NCBI GenBank assembly: GCA_025506515.1
Contig: CM046456.1
Span: 14,374,872-14,438,871, forward strand
Direction: 5' to 3'
Source: Flaveria trinervia
Lineage: Eukaryota > Streptophyta > Magnoliopsida > Asterales > Asteraceae
Length of the DNA stretch: 64,000 bases
In this document: positions 38,384 through 49,965 of the stretch, one piece after another
Position numbering within the stretch: the first letter of the stretch is position 1
Layout: each line of letters opens with the position of its first letter
Notes under the pieces: model-generated
What the model saw: only the letters and a program-made list of their open reading frames with translations
The model's database searches: none
What the model was told of the DNA's origin: nothing
Made by a program: the position numbers and the translations under genes

Positions 38384-39770
38384 TAGAGGTAGAAAAACCG
38401 GTTCTTGAGGAGAAAATACCTGTCCGGAACTAAGGGACGTTTGGTTCCTAGAATTTGTTGGAATTGAAATTGGAATTGGAACTGGAATTTGAATTGAAAT
38501 TCAAAATAATAATATTGGGATTCAATATTTTCCATAAGATTTGGAATTCAAAGGAATTGGAATCCATTGATAGAATTTAAATTCCAAATGCATTTTAGTG
38601 ACAAAACACTTATAAATAAAATGGAATTTATCACCCGTTACAAACCGTCACCACCTCAATGACCACTGATCATCGCCGCTACATACCATCGACCACCGCC
38701 GCCGACAATCGACCGCAACCACCAACCGCGTCCGTTTTCAAAAACCGACTGTACCCCCACTACCGCCCCCAACCGATAACGCTTGTCGTCGAGACATGGT
38801 TGGCAGCAGTCGGGATAAACAGTGGGTGACGGTTGTCGGCGACGGGGTTGTGCGGCGTTAGTGGAGGTCGGGGGCGGCGGTCTAGCAGCGACGAGTGATG
38901 GTCGGCGGTCTAGCAGGGACGAGTGATGGTCGGCGGTGGGGGCAGGGATGGTCGATGGACGTCAGCGGTAGGGGTGGTGGCGGTCGGGGTCAGCAGTCGA
39001 GGGTGGACGGTGGCAGTGGCAGGCAGTAGGGGTTGGCGGACAACAGCGGTGGTCGGCGTCGGTTGGCGTTGGGGGGGTGGTAGGCGGCCGTCGGGGGGTG
39101 ACGGCAGTCGGCGGCTGTCGGGCTCGACGAGGGACGGCGGCGGTCGAGTAGGCGGGGACGGCGGTGCTCAGCGGTTAGGGTCAGCGGTCGATGGTCGGGG
39201 TTGTCGGTAGTGTCGGTTGGCGGTGGGCAGGGTGATAGGTGGCGGTTAGTGTGGACACGGGGGCGGTGGAATTGAAATCTTTTAACAGTTGGAAGGATTT
39301 TGAAATCCTTCATTGGAAGGAATTTGAGGAAATTAATTTCAATTTCATTTTTAATTCCTTTATCAACCAAACAATGCAAAATGGAACTTAAATTCCAATT
39401 CCAACGAATTTCTACCAACCAAACACAATGATTAATGGAATTCAGATTTCAATTTCATTGAATTCCATTGAAATCTCACGTACCAAATGCCCCCAAAAAG
39501 TGATTCGTAACCCAAAACCGGCCCGACTAAGGAACTGGTTAGAAACCAAACCAACTCAATCGTTGTTGAGATCTGTTTGTGTACCCCTCTGTTGAAAGCT
39601 GGTTTAACCGCACCGATTAAAAACCGGTAAAATACCATAACTTAAAACTGGTCATTTTTCAATTGAGAACCGATTTGGAAATGGAAATGGTTTTTGATTT
39701 CTGTTGACCGGAATTGAATCGATTTTGAGTTGGAGCTAGTTTGGGAAATTTTCCGATTATTACACCTTGA
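38384..39770. mobile_element. hAT-like MITE interrupted by a second element
   Basis: The outer ends TAGAGGTAGAAAAACCGG and (inverted) TCAAGGTGTAATAATCGG match at about two thirds of positions. They are flanked by TTTTGGAA and GTTAGGAA, an imperfect 8-bp duplication (6 of 8). The interior outside the insertion is rich in 'aaccgg' words, like the MITE at 48851. The element appears split by the insertion at 38434-39494. Confidence 0.45.
38434..39494. mobile_element. PIF-like insertion with very GC-rich core
   Basis: Left end GGGACGTTTGGTTCC and inverted right end GGGGGCATTTGGTACG are related. Inside both ends are 'ggaattgaaatt' rich inverted subterminal arms (38458-38600 and 39270-39480). The core from about 38640 to 39260 is strikingly GC-rich, dominated by 'ggcggtcggc' style words, against an AT-rich background. 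Apparent reading frames in it are compositional. The candidate 3-bp duplication is only TAA versus AAA, so boundaries are moderately supported. Confidence 0.5.
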
Positions 39771-39778
39771 GTTAGGAA

Positions 39779-40755
39779 GGCTTAAATTAAATTCTTACTT
39801 GGGACTAATATAATCGTAGTTAGAGAAACATTTGGGTCAAATCTTAGAAACGGTATGTAAAATCGACTATAACTTCAATTAGTTTGGAAGTTTTTAAAAA
39901 TGTGAATTAGATAAGAGGAGAACCATTTTTGATATTATTACCACATTGTTAAGTAATAATATTTTTCTCGAACATATTTCCACTGTGGGATACGGGGAGG
40001 GATACTTTACTAAACATCTTGATACTTTTACGCTACAAGTCCTTTAGTGTAAACCATACAAGCCATAGAACACGTGACATTCTATCTCCATTAACATCCA
40101 TACAACAACGGCTAACAAACGGCAGCAAACGGCAGCAAACTGCTTCCATGCTAGGTCACTAGGTAGTCCAATTTAGTGGGCATGACGTCGAGCAGTCTAA
40201 CTGATGCATATGTTTAAGTTCTAATAATGGTTAAGAAAGCAATAACGAACTAAAATCATTTTAAAAAAACAGATAGAAGAGCGAATCATATGAATGTGAA
40301 TTTGTGATGATGATTACGCATGACAATGGCATGGTTAGGCAGATAAGTTGTAGCCAAAAATAACCATCCGGTGTTATATGATGGAAAATTAACCGAAACC
40401 AGATTCAACTAGAATGATGACTGTTCAGCACCATGACCGTTCATAGTCGGGTTGGTTTTGGTCATTTCATTTGACACAAGATAGGGTTAGATCTAGAGTA
40501 CCATTTTTTCCAAGTTCGACAGGTGATACTATGATATTCAAAGAAACATTAGAATCAAGATTTATCAGCATTTTTTATCCATTAACTGTACAGGTCTTGA
40601 AACTTTCTCATTTATACAACAAATCGATAGAAATAGCAATGAACGGTTTTCTGACCTATTGTCTGGCCGCTACTGCTACATGATTGTTGAAATTTACCAG
40701 ATTTCCCAATATATGTAGAGATTAAGTAGACTTAGAAATCTTGGATCCAGTATCA
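39779..40755. other. Spacer, 3' flank of the SET methyltransferase gene
   Basis: AT-rich DNA without a supported gene; includes two adjacent copies of 'acggcagcaaac' near 40120-40140. The last part is probably 3' UTR of the minus-strand SET gene. Confidence 0.35.
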
Positions 40756-43700
40756 TCATCTTAGTTGTGGGGCATAAGGACCTGGGCATGGAGATCCAGA
40801 GAGATCTGGTAATTGGTTTATCAGATCAATAGTTACCTCCAAACATCTGCTTAGTATTTTCTTCTCACACCTCAGAAGCTGTGTAGCAACTCGTTTCTTG
40901 GGATCACATCACATTCTGCCAACTGAATTACCCAAAAGCACATTCGTTAATAAAAGAACTCACAGGTATGGCAGGGTAGAAAAGAGGTGACAATTTCGAT
41001 TCATTAGACACAATTCACAATGGGTACATTTGGATTATGTCATATCTCAAATGAGTCGAACACTCAAATGGGTCAATTTGTGGGTTAACCCAACCTGACC
41101 AATTCTGAAATTTTACACAACCACCTACCTGCCTATTCTCCACCCCTAATACAGTATGCTCATCTAAACTTGAAAGAATAAGAATATATTACCAAGGCTT
41201 CATCTTCGCTTAGGGTAGTAGGGTAACCTGCCAGTCTTTCTCTGAAATAAGTAGCTACTTGGTCCAAAACTGCATGTTCCATACAAGGGCTCACCTGTAA
41301 CATCATAACATTAAAAATTATACCGAAACTGAACTTAAACATGAAATTGACAATCTCCCACCAGATGGACTTACCGGACATACTGGACCCTGAGAAGATA
41401 TAACAGACTCCATCTCTAAAGGATCTGAGACATAACCCAACCTCATATATGGAAGCATATCTAGAATGGTTTCTCTTTCTTTTCCCACTTTAACCTAGTG
41501 GAAGATGAAATCTACTCAATACCAAACACCTATCTACAACATGAAGTAAAACACAAAGTGAAATTGAGAATGAAGTATACCTGAAAAGTTTGTATGGTTA
41601 GTCTGTCATTTCTTTGAGCAACCAATCTTTTGTCTTGATATTGAGGATCCTCTGTATTTAGTGCTGCCTGGAAGCAAGAGAGGTAAGAGAAGTATAGGCA
41701 GAAGCATCGATTCTAAAACAGTAAAAATTGCATGAATATGTGAGAATTTAAATTTAACCTCAACCAGCAAACGATCATACGAGTTGTCTTCATCAACAAA
41801 CCCGTAATTTATTAGTAATTTCGAGTTAGGTTGTGGCCCACACCTACAAACATGTGTAAAGAACAACCGTTTGGCCTCAAAACCAGGTATATATGGCATA
41901 ACCCAAAAGAAAGCAGATATTATACCACACTGCAATAGATTGTCCGGCTAGATATGGGCGATCAACAACCAATTGGACAGCTCCATCTACAGCTGTTAAC
42001 ATAGCCTTGCAGTTGCTCCTATAGGTCAACAGAGGAGGTCCAAGAGGAACCAGTGCAAACCTTCGTGCCAAACTAACATTCTGAATTTTAAAGAGCATTG
42101 CACAACTAATAAGAAATACCAAGAAACAGAAACCAAATGTAGAAAAATGATAGTTCATATAAATCTGGATGGTTCGAGAAAGAAAGATATATTTACCAAT
42201 ATTCAAATAGTAGATAGATTGAGAATATTTAACCATGTACGTAAAAGTCTCAATAAGACAACCTTAACCCAGCCTTGCTTTCTATATAGCTATGATTTTA
42301 CAATCATGGAGTGTTCAAATTTGATGGCAATTTAAAGGCCAATGACCATTCAAATTCAGTACTAAAAGAATAAAGATTTTTATAGGTAATTACTCTAATA
42401 CAAAGAAACAAATGCCAACCAAGTGTTATCAGATGGTAAGACAAACCTGCAAATGCACAACACACGATTGAACCGCTACAAAGGCTTGTTTAAATATCTC
42501 AAATGAAAAGGCCTCTGTAGGGATATCAAATGGATATTGCTGTTCAAGAAAGATAAAAGAATACAATTAAAGCAATCAGTCATGTCAAGAACTCTAATCA
42601 AAACAAACAAAAAACAAATAAAACCATTGCTTGTTAACTTGTGAAGCAAATAGCTCCAACAGAGTACAACAAAAGTTGCCAAATGAACAAGAAAAAAACA
42701 CCTGGAATAGGGATCCAGCCATGAACCAGACAGTGTCAAGCTCATCATACTCTTTTCTGATGCCTTCTGCTCTTTCAATAACTTCAGCCTGATATATAAA
42801 CATAGCAAAGTAGATTAAAGTAGTGGAGGTCGTAAACCTTATGTCCCCTTATATGAAAGGTCTCTCTAAGATACACTATACGTGGAATAGAAAGAAATAC
42901 CTTAACAGGACTGCCTGTCAGATAATCCAGTTCAGCTTCAGACCACAAGAGTGGTGATTCCACAGCTAGCTGCCCCCTACCACGCTGACGATCAAGCTCC
43001 CTTATATATGGGTACCAGAAAGACTCTTTTCCTGTTTTTTCTCATACATCAGATACAACGCAAGGCAAGCTAACTCTGATAATTTGTTCGTTGTTAACAG
43101 TTCCGCTGCATTCAAAACCAACTTGCTTAAGAACTCCATAAATCTACAATTGCATATGTGCGTTCATTTACATTCTCTTCGATGGATCAGATATTTGGAT
43201 CTACTTGAAACATAGTACATAAAACTTAAACAACTCAATCTAGTGATTCAACTAATAACAACAACAATCATATGCACATCTGCTATAAGAATTCAAAGTT
43301 CAAACAGCATCTTACCAACAGTCTCATTCCCCAAAACTCTCTCAAGTGTCACAACCAACGAATTCGGAACCGAAAACGCAATATCACCAGCCTACACTTC
43401 ACAAAACAGAAATCAACAAACAACCCTCAATCCAACCAATCAAACAAACAAAAACTCAGTAAATCACCGCAACCTGTAAATCCTCACTTGCAGCAACAAA
43501 ATGAATAGAAGGATGCCGCGAATCATACGCTAGCCTTTCCTAAGCACCACTTTACACGGCGGCAACCCATTCTTATGCATCCAATCCTTCAAATCCCCCT
43601 CCTCCTCCTCAACCCCCACAACTTTCTTACTAGCAACTGTCGGAGAAGAAGACGCCTTCGCGGCGACACTCGTATCGGAGCTCGAAGCCACACACATGTT

Positions 43701-43820
43701 CCGAACACCCCACCGTAACGAACGACGGGCATTACGGTCGTAATCCCCCAAATTTGAAACTGATGCCCTAGGAGAACAGAGAGAGGGTGACGATGAGTTG
43801 AATTGAAATTGAGTGTGCAT
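40756..43820 (-). CDS. Chloroplast SET-domain, Rubisco-LSMT-like methyltransferase (frameshifted)
   Basis: Predicted protein-lysine methyltransferase of the plastid SET/LSMT family, closest in my judgement to Arabidopsis At3g07670; substrate unproven. Exons in transcript order: 43820-43474, 43391-43316, 43105-42901, 42788-42702, 42539-42447, 42080-41926, 41843-41759, 41667-41581, 41494-41375, 41294-41193, 40922-40756. The N-terminus is Ser/Arg-rich like a transit peptide; KDWMHKNGLPPCKVVL opens the conserved part; SET-core pieces include FALVPLGPPLL, RSNCKAML and LLINYGFVDEDNSYDR; the LSMT substrate-binding region follows. Three one-base losses break the frame: near 43539 (exon 1), 43031 (exon 3) and 40902 (last exon). 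Exon lengths are phase-consistent only if each lost base is counted, which then gives 508 residues. It is either a young pseudogene or a consensus-error victim. Confidence 0.82.
40980..41152. mobile_element. Possible small MITE in intron 10 of the SET gene
   Basis: Left AGAGGTGACAATTTCG and right TTCTCCACCCCTAAT are roughly inverted, with 'aatgggtcaat' and 'ttaacccaacctgacc' inside. It resembles the GGGTCAAA-type segments in the UBX and LHT introns. Boundaries approximate. Confidence 0.3.
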
Positions 43821-44640
43821 TTGGTTAGAGGTAGAGTGGTGGTGTCCATTGTTGGTGTTGGTGAATCAGATGTGGTGCATTTGGTTGGGGATTGGGGAAT
43901 TAGGGTTAGGGTTTGTGAGGTTTTGATTGAGATTGAAGAATCTGAAGGTGAGATTGTGAAGAGTGATGAGATAGTTTTGTTGGTGGGGTTGTTTGTTCTT
44001 GTGTGTGAGGGATAAGGAGGGAAAGGTTGGATGGTATCATTTTATGTATTTTATGGTTATACACACACTTTTTACTAATATAACAAAATGTTATATATTG
44101 TTTTTTTATAACAGTGACTTATATATTTATCTACTTTTACTTTATATTATATCAGTTTCTAATATACTTCAAGATTTGATCCATGGTCATTTATAAATAG
44201 AATCGAACTCTTACATGTTGAACTATCAATTCTAATGTTAAAAAATTACCTTGTAGATCTCATGCATAGCAAGATTACTTGTAAGACTTGTGAAAGATAA
44301 GGTGCGGATAAATTCTTTTATTCTAAGAGATAAAAAAAGGTGCTCTAGTAGAGTGACGTAGATATCATGTATAATTAGATAGCCACATAGATAAAGATTA
44401 TCATATAGTATTATACAAAGGTAAATCATACTATAAAACAACCACTATGAGATAACATATACACATAAAAAGTATCATAGGCTAACTTACGATAGTATAA
44501 CATGTACTGATAAGCATAAAATGAAAGAACACAACAATATACTAATAAAGGAAAATCTATAAAAAGATCAACAAAAAAGTAAACCTAAAGTAAAAGAAGC
44601 AAGCTAATACATACTAATAATGTGGTAATGAACTAAGGTC
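43821..44640. other. Upstream of the SET gene, spacer
   Basis: The proximal 200 bases are T/G-rich on the + strand (CA/AC-rich leader on the coding strand), probably the promoter and 5' UTR. The rest is AT-rich with no supported gene. Confidence 0.35.
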
Positions 44641-44649
44641 CTATAAGAT

Positions 44650-45260
44650 GTTTATACTCTTCTCTAACAATCAATTATCCTAATCATATGGCTCCAAGAA
44701 CTTCTATCTTCGATCATGTCCTCAAGTGAGATGCAATTGTACCAACTCACCCCTAATCATCTTTTCTTAAGCTAGCTTTGGTCTTCCTCTGCTTTTTTAT
44801 CGTATACAATGAGGTTTTCTATAATTTTAACCGACAACGTTACATGTCTCCTCTTCATGTGACCAAATCATCTTAATTTCCTCTCTTTAGTTTTATCTGT
44901 AATGCATGCTCCTCCCAATCTACATTTCTTATATGGGTCATCATTGTGTGTCGTGACATCAATCTCAACGTGTACATCTCTGCTACATTCACTCATCAAG
45001 CTTGTGATTTTTGATGGTCCAGCAGTTAATACCATATAACATAGTTGGTTGAACTTTTATTTTTATTAGGAACCCTCTCGTCGCACAACACTTCACCTGC
45101 TACCTTGTGTTTGCGCTAACATGCTTGCACACGGTGTGTTACATCACTAGCTATATACTCATCGCTCTGTACAAACGAATCAAAATACTTGAACCTTGTT
45201 CCTTACAGGACAACACGTCCTTGAATACTAACATGTGTTCCCCCAATCCTTAGCATCACT
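44650..45260 (-). pseudogene. LINE (non-LTR) reverse transcriptase C-terminal remnant
   Basis: Read on the minus strand in broken frames the order matches the end of plant L1-type ORF2: 'KYFDSFVQSDE', 'ASDVTHRVQA', 'VLCDERVPNK', 'QPTMLYGINCWTIK', then 'IWSHEEET' and 'KSRGRPKLA', with 'LHLT..HDR..FLEPYD' at the close. At least eight stops and several shifts interrupt it. No poly(A) tail or target duplication was identified. Confidence 0.6.
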
Positions 45261-46299
45261 AAGTTACAAACACTATTATTGGTGTAGTGTAAAAGTGTAT
45301 GTTCCTCACTCATGTAGTGTCGGATCCAAAACTCACTTGAGATGTGAAATAGATTTAAATTGAAGTAAAATAGAATTATATTAGTGCGTTAAAGAAAGTA
45401 TAGACCGAACCCTATTATATTAGCACTTAATTATTTATAATATACGAACTTCAGTATTTTATTTAAAAATATCATGTGAACCTCAAACTTTAATAAACTT
45501 AATAAAAGTAAGATTCCAATGAATAAATTACAAAAACGTATCTATTGGGTGATGAGATATTTAGTTTTAAAAATGCTGAGGTGGATAGGTTGTTTTAACA
45601 CATCTTAAAGTAGTCCAAAATTAACGAGCTATTAAATAGCGGTCATCAAATAATGTACCCGACATCTCTTTGTTAATTAGAAAAAAAGAGCAAATTTTAG
45701 AGTTGGTGATTCTTATTTTCTAAAATTTGCAGATACGATTTTTAGTCTTTCATTTCTAATTTTTTAGTCTAAGATTCTTATTTTCTTTTAGATCCAAATG
45801 TTAATAAACAAAGAACTTTTGTCTTTTCAAGTTTAAACCATTTGTCCTCATTCGACTTTAATAAATGAATATAGGGAATTCTATCGTGGTTTAGCTTTTA
45901 TCATATTTATAACATTTGTAGGATAATATAATTAGTTGGTTCATTAAATATATTTATAGTTCTGTCACATGCATACAACTTTACCAAATTAAACAATGGG
46001 AATAATGCTATGGATTAGGTCTGGTTGTATCCAAGAGATTTATTAGACAACATAATCAATATGCTTGGGTTGATTAATACATGTATCTACACTTGTGTAA
46101 GTATAAGAGCATACATTCATGAGTATTCATAGTTATAGTAGCTTAGGTAAGTGGCTTAGGAGTTGTCAACTCATGAAAGATACATTAAGGGCTGACTTAG
46201 GAAAGTAGCGAGAATAATCAAGTTAACTAATGTCGGTCTTGTGTTTTTTACTGGGTGTTGAAAATCAAGTCTTTTTGGAACTTTATAATCAATTTAACT
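45261..46299. other. Spacer between two LINE remnants
   Basis: AT-rich; no gene, no delimitable repeat. Confidence 0.3.
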
Positions 46300-46990
46300 A
46301 ATAAGCAAATCGGATTCAAAAATCAAGTCTTTTTCAGGGTGGTTGTTGATGATCGAGAGATTGATAGGCTTGCGACCGATTTCCAATGCGATCGATTTCC
46401 ATTCACCTACTTGGTATTCATATTTGGATCTAGTATGATTCGTCTTTCTAGTTGGTATATCATTATTCAAAGATTCAAGAAGATGCTTTCTAAGTGGAAA
46501 GCTAATCTTTTGTTTATTGACAAACTGTCATTATTGTTCTCTATTCCTTTTGCCATCTAAGGTAAACATAACTTTAGAATGTTTTGGATCAATTTTTGGG
46601 TGGTGATGATAATGCTAAGAGATGCCTTGGGTGAAATGGTATTTAGTTCTTGTCGTGCGTCCTTGAATGAATTTTTCTCGGCTTCGTCTAAAGGTATAGG
46701 TGTTTGGAATCATATTGCCAAAGCTATAAATCTTTATAATGATGAAAATTCTACTAGAAATAAAAGTAGAGAATGGCTCATCTAAAAGTTTTTGGATGGA
46801 TGCTTAGATGGGAGGCATTTCTTTTGCCTTTAGAGTTTAGGGACCATTTAATTTGGAAATTTCTAAAGATGTCGAGAAATATAGTCGGTTCTTTAGTTTT
46901 GGTTGGGTTTGGGGTTGGCGAAGGCAGTCTGTTAGATATTTTAGTGTAATTCAATTGACTGATGATCAATGTGATCATAATATCCATCAA
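46300..46990 (+). pseudogene. LINE reverse transcriptase remnant, + strand
   Basis: Broken frames read 'RLATDFQCDRFPFTYLVFIF', 'GSSMIRLSSWYIIIQRFKK', 'MLSKWKANLL', then 'LFPLPSK' and 'GVWNHIAKAINLYN', the order of the region behind the catalytic core in plant LINE ORF2 (FPFxYLGxPIG; LSxWKAxxLSxGGRxTLI). Stops and shifts are frequent. It differs from the remnant at 44.7 kb in both orientation and subfamily. Confidence 0.6.
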
Positions 46991-47029
46991 ACAAGTTAGG
47001 AGGTGCGGAGTGCACGTTTGTTTGAGTGT

Positions 47030-47830
47030 ATTATGATCTTTGATATTGAAACCTTTTTAGGGGCTAAGCCCCTAAGCAATGGGGTTTCCAAGGGGGCAAC
47101 GCCCCCTTGACGGGGGTTCGGGCCCCTGGTAGCAGGGTCCAAGGGTAGAGCTCCTGGCTGAGGTCGAGCTGTCAGGTTAGCTTTGAAATTTTTTATTTTG
47201 ATAAAAATGGCTTCATTATAAAATGTGTTTCGATTTGATTTTCCAAAATTTCACATGTGAAATTCGAGTGGAAAATACGTATTTTTAATGTTTATTTAAA
47301 ATAAAAATAGAAACTAATTAAACTGCCAAATGACAGTTTTTCCCAGGTTTTCCCTCCAAAATCGAATGACATTAGGCATGTTGGTCACTTCTTCTCGAAT
47401 TCTTCTTTTCTGGTTCACGAAAAAAATTTCACACACACAATATCCGAATTCTTGATCTTGTTTGAGTTTATTCCGATTGATTTATTCGGGTGAACCACTG
47501 AATAATTTTCATCTGAAAGTGATTTTCACAACTAGCAGATTATCAAAGTTTAATTTCAAGTAATCTACACAGTCGAGACCTGGCAAATTGTTGAAGTTGA
47601 TTACTATTCTAGTTTTGTAGGTTTCATAATAAGATCTTCAATCTACCTCTTCGAGAGGATAATAACTTTTTGATTTGATCATTAATTATTTGTGTCTTTG
47701 GTTTGTTAATAGGAATCGTAGAGTTAGTTATAACTCTTGTAATGTTTTTTCTATTCGATTTGACTTTAATTGGTCTTGTTTTTTTATGTATATTTGTTTA
47801 TGTAGTTAAAAAACCATAGGTCTTGCATTT
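47030..47830. repeat. GC-rich hairpin cluster followed by LTR-like sequence
   Basis: 47057-47097 holds two near-perfect hairpins: AGGGGC/GCCCCT and CAAGGGGGC/GCCCCCTTG (9-bp arms around AAC), followed by GGGGTTCGGGCCCC. Such 'ggggcnacgcccc' blocks are common in plant LTR-retroelement termini or leaders. The following 650 bases look like an LTR or untranslated leader but I found no partner copy or boundaries. Confidence 0.35.
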
Positions 47831-48147
47831 AATAGATGAAACATTGAATAAAAGTCGATGACGGTGATATTAATAGTGGGTGAGGATAAAGCAAGGGAGG
47901 GAATAAACAATACTAAATAAATGTTATAAAAATTAAAAACACAAAAATACCAATATACTAACATTTAGGTTTAACGAAAATAAGTCTTAAACTAAAGGAA
48001 AAAGAGAAATTAATATATAAGAGACCATATATGCAAGGTCTAAAGATATGAGACCAAATTCAAAATTCAGATTAAATTACAAAGATCAACGACATCAACC
48101 GTAATCTTACTTGGAAAAATGTCTACTTAATATTTAATATTTACATA

Positions 48148-48624
48148 TCTTCTTATACTAATAAAATGGTAAATGAGGAAACACGTGTCAGTACCACAAT
48201 CATTCTCATCAAAATTTTCCTGCATCTTTCTTCTATTAAATTTTTACTTTAATTATTAACAATATTATTTTAATAATTTTTAATATTTAACAAATTAAAA
48301 AATAAATCTATTTATTAAGGTTATTTCTAAATAAATTGATATTTTTAAGAAAGTCATTTTTTTAAAAACAAAAAATAATTAAAATTTGGAGTTGTAATAG
48401 GAAAATTTTTAAAATTGACATTTTATGTGGTTTGTTTTAGAACAATATGTTTATCTTTTAAAAAAATTAAAAATAAAACTTTAAAAAGTTGATATCACTG
48501 TTTTATTATTTATTTTTTCTCATACATAATTTTAGTCATATCATATCATTTTGTAACTAATAAATTTATTATATTAACATTTTATTTATTCAACCCGTGT
48601 AATACACGGGTTTACTAAAACTTG
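48148..48624 (+). mobile_element. Short non-autonomous Helitron
   Basis: Starts TCTTCTTATACTAATAAAA directly after an A and ends with a 9-bp perfect hairpin AACCCGTGT / ACACGGGTT (48592-48612, loop AAT), then 12 bases later CTTG followed by T. CTTG would be a one-base change from the canonical CTAG. The A|T target site without duplication, 5' TC and 3' hairpin are the Helitron hallmarks. No coding capacity in 477 bp. Confidence 0.6.
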
Positions 48625-48842
48625 TAATACTATAATCTTTATTATTTATAAGCGTCTAATAGGATAAAAAGATAATTTCCCATTTTGTAACACGTGTAGT
48701 TTCTGTGTTCCCATCCCGTAGCCTCCTATACCTGAATTGAACTGATTAGTTCCTTACCTTGCGCTTTCAATTGAAACCAACATCAACATGTAGTTGTAAC
48801 TTATAACACAAGTATTCATCAAGCCTGGACTAAACTTCAACA
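48625..48842. other. Short spacer
   Basis: Non-coding spacer between the Helitron and the hAT MITE; no feature seen. Confidence 0.3.
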
Positions 48843-48850
48843 TTAGAAAC

Positions 48851-49503
48851 TAGAGGTGAACAAACTGGTTTTTTTTTATAAAATTGGTTTGGTAGGGAAC
48901 CGAACCATGTTGGTCAACGGGAGTCAAAGTTGGTTTGAGGCCAAATCGGTTCTATTCTAAACCGGTTGGAGGAGAAAAATCTGACTCCTAGAACAACCGG
49001 TTTGGGTTAGTTCCCAACTGCTTCACATCCAAACACACAAAAAAATATTTTTTGTATCTTTTTAAATTTTTGTTTGTATAAAATGTGTAAAGTTAAACCA
49101 ACAATATAACTAAAACTTCATTTGAGTGTTTGTTTTTTCCCAACATATCGAGAGTATTGCGCGTTTTTGAGATTTTAGAATGGTTAGAGCGTTTAATTCG
49201 ACCAACACTCCCACTGCATATTAATACTAACTTAAGAGAGTAAAATAGTAAAAAAAACACCAAAAAGAGTAAAAATGGGGCTCAAACGATCAAAAGAGCG
49301 GTAACATCACCGCTACCAACGGCTGTAAAATTAAACAAGTTCAGAACTGGTTTGGAAACGCTCCGGTTTGAATGATCGGGGGAGGAACCGATGTAAGACC
49401 CGGCGGTTTGGAACTGGATTGGACCAACCTGGTTTTTGGGGCAATACCAAGTCGAATTTTGAACCGGTTTGAAAACCCAAACCAATTCTTTTGTCCACCT
49501 CTA
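48851..49503. mobile_element. hAT-type MITE, 653 bp
   Basis: Left end TAGAGGTGAACAAACTGG and inverted right end TAGAGGTGGACAAAAGAATTGG are clear terminal inverted repeats. Flanking 8-mers TTAGAAAC (48843-48850) and TTAGAAAG (49504-49511) match at 7 of 8. The interior is rich in 'accggtt' words inverted between halves. No transposase. Confidence 0.75.
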
Positions 49504-49511
49504 TTAGAAAG

Positions 49512-49965
49512 TACCAAAGACAATTCCCAACTGTCATTTAACTGTTGTTTCATCAGGTACAAACATTAAATGAATTGGATGTACTTCTTGATTGGTTGTA
49601 TCCCAATGTTTCTAAGCAAACCTTTAGACGACCTTAGGTTGTTCACAAATGTGTTTTTCATAAAATACTGACGTCAAAAACTCTCAGATTGTACTTTATA
49701 ATTACTGATACTTCTTTAGTTATATTAAATGTAACTTTCTTTTACTATGTGTTACATACATACATGGTCCATAAAGAAGCCTAAAAATAAAACACAAATG
49801 ATAGAAGAGCTTAAATGAAGTTTCAATTGACAGTATAAATGTATAATGTAATTGCCCAGTAGCTACAACATTCATCAGCTCTAATGTATTATGTCAAAGC
49901 AAAACATACCTATTGCACTGCATACTGGATCATCATGTTATCATTGCATCTGGGATATCCACCAA
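49512..49965. other. 3' flank of the mTERF gene
   Basis: Non-coding; probably includes the 3' UTR of the minus-strand mTERF gene. No other feature seen. Confidence 0.35.

Noticed and set aside
38923..39418. Gly/Val-rich and Pro/Arg-rich open frames
   Set aside because: Compositional frames in the GC-rich core of a MITE-like element.
40118..40145. Two 'acggcagcaaac' copies considered as a regulatory repeat
   Set aside because: Too short and isolated to support a function.
43803..44015. Val/Gly-rich open frame on the + strand upstream of the SET gene
   Set aside because: Antisense of the CA-rich leader; no domain and no exon signals.
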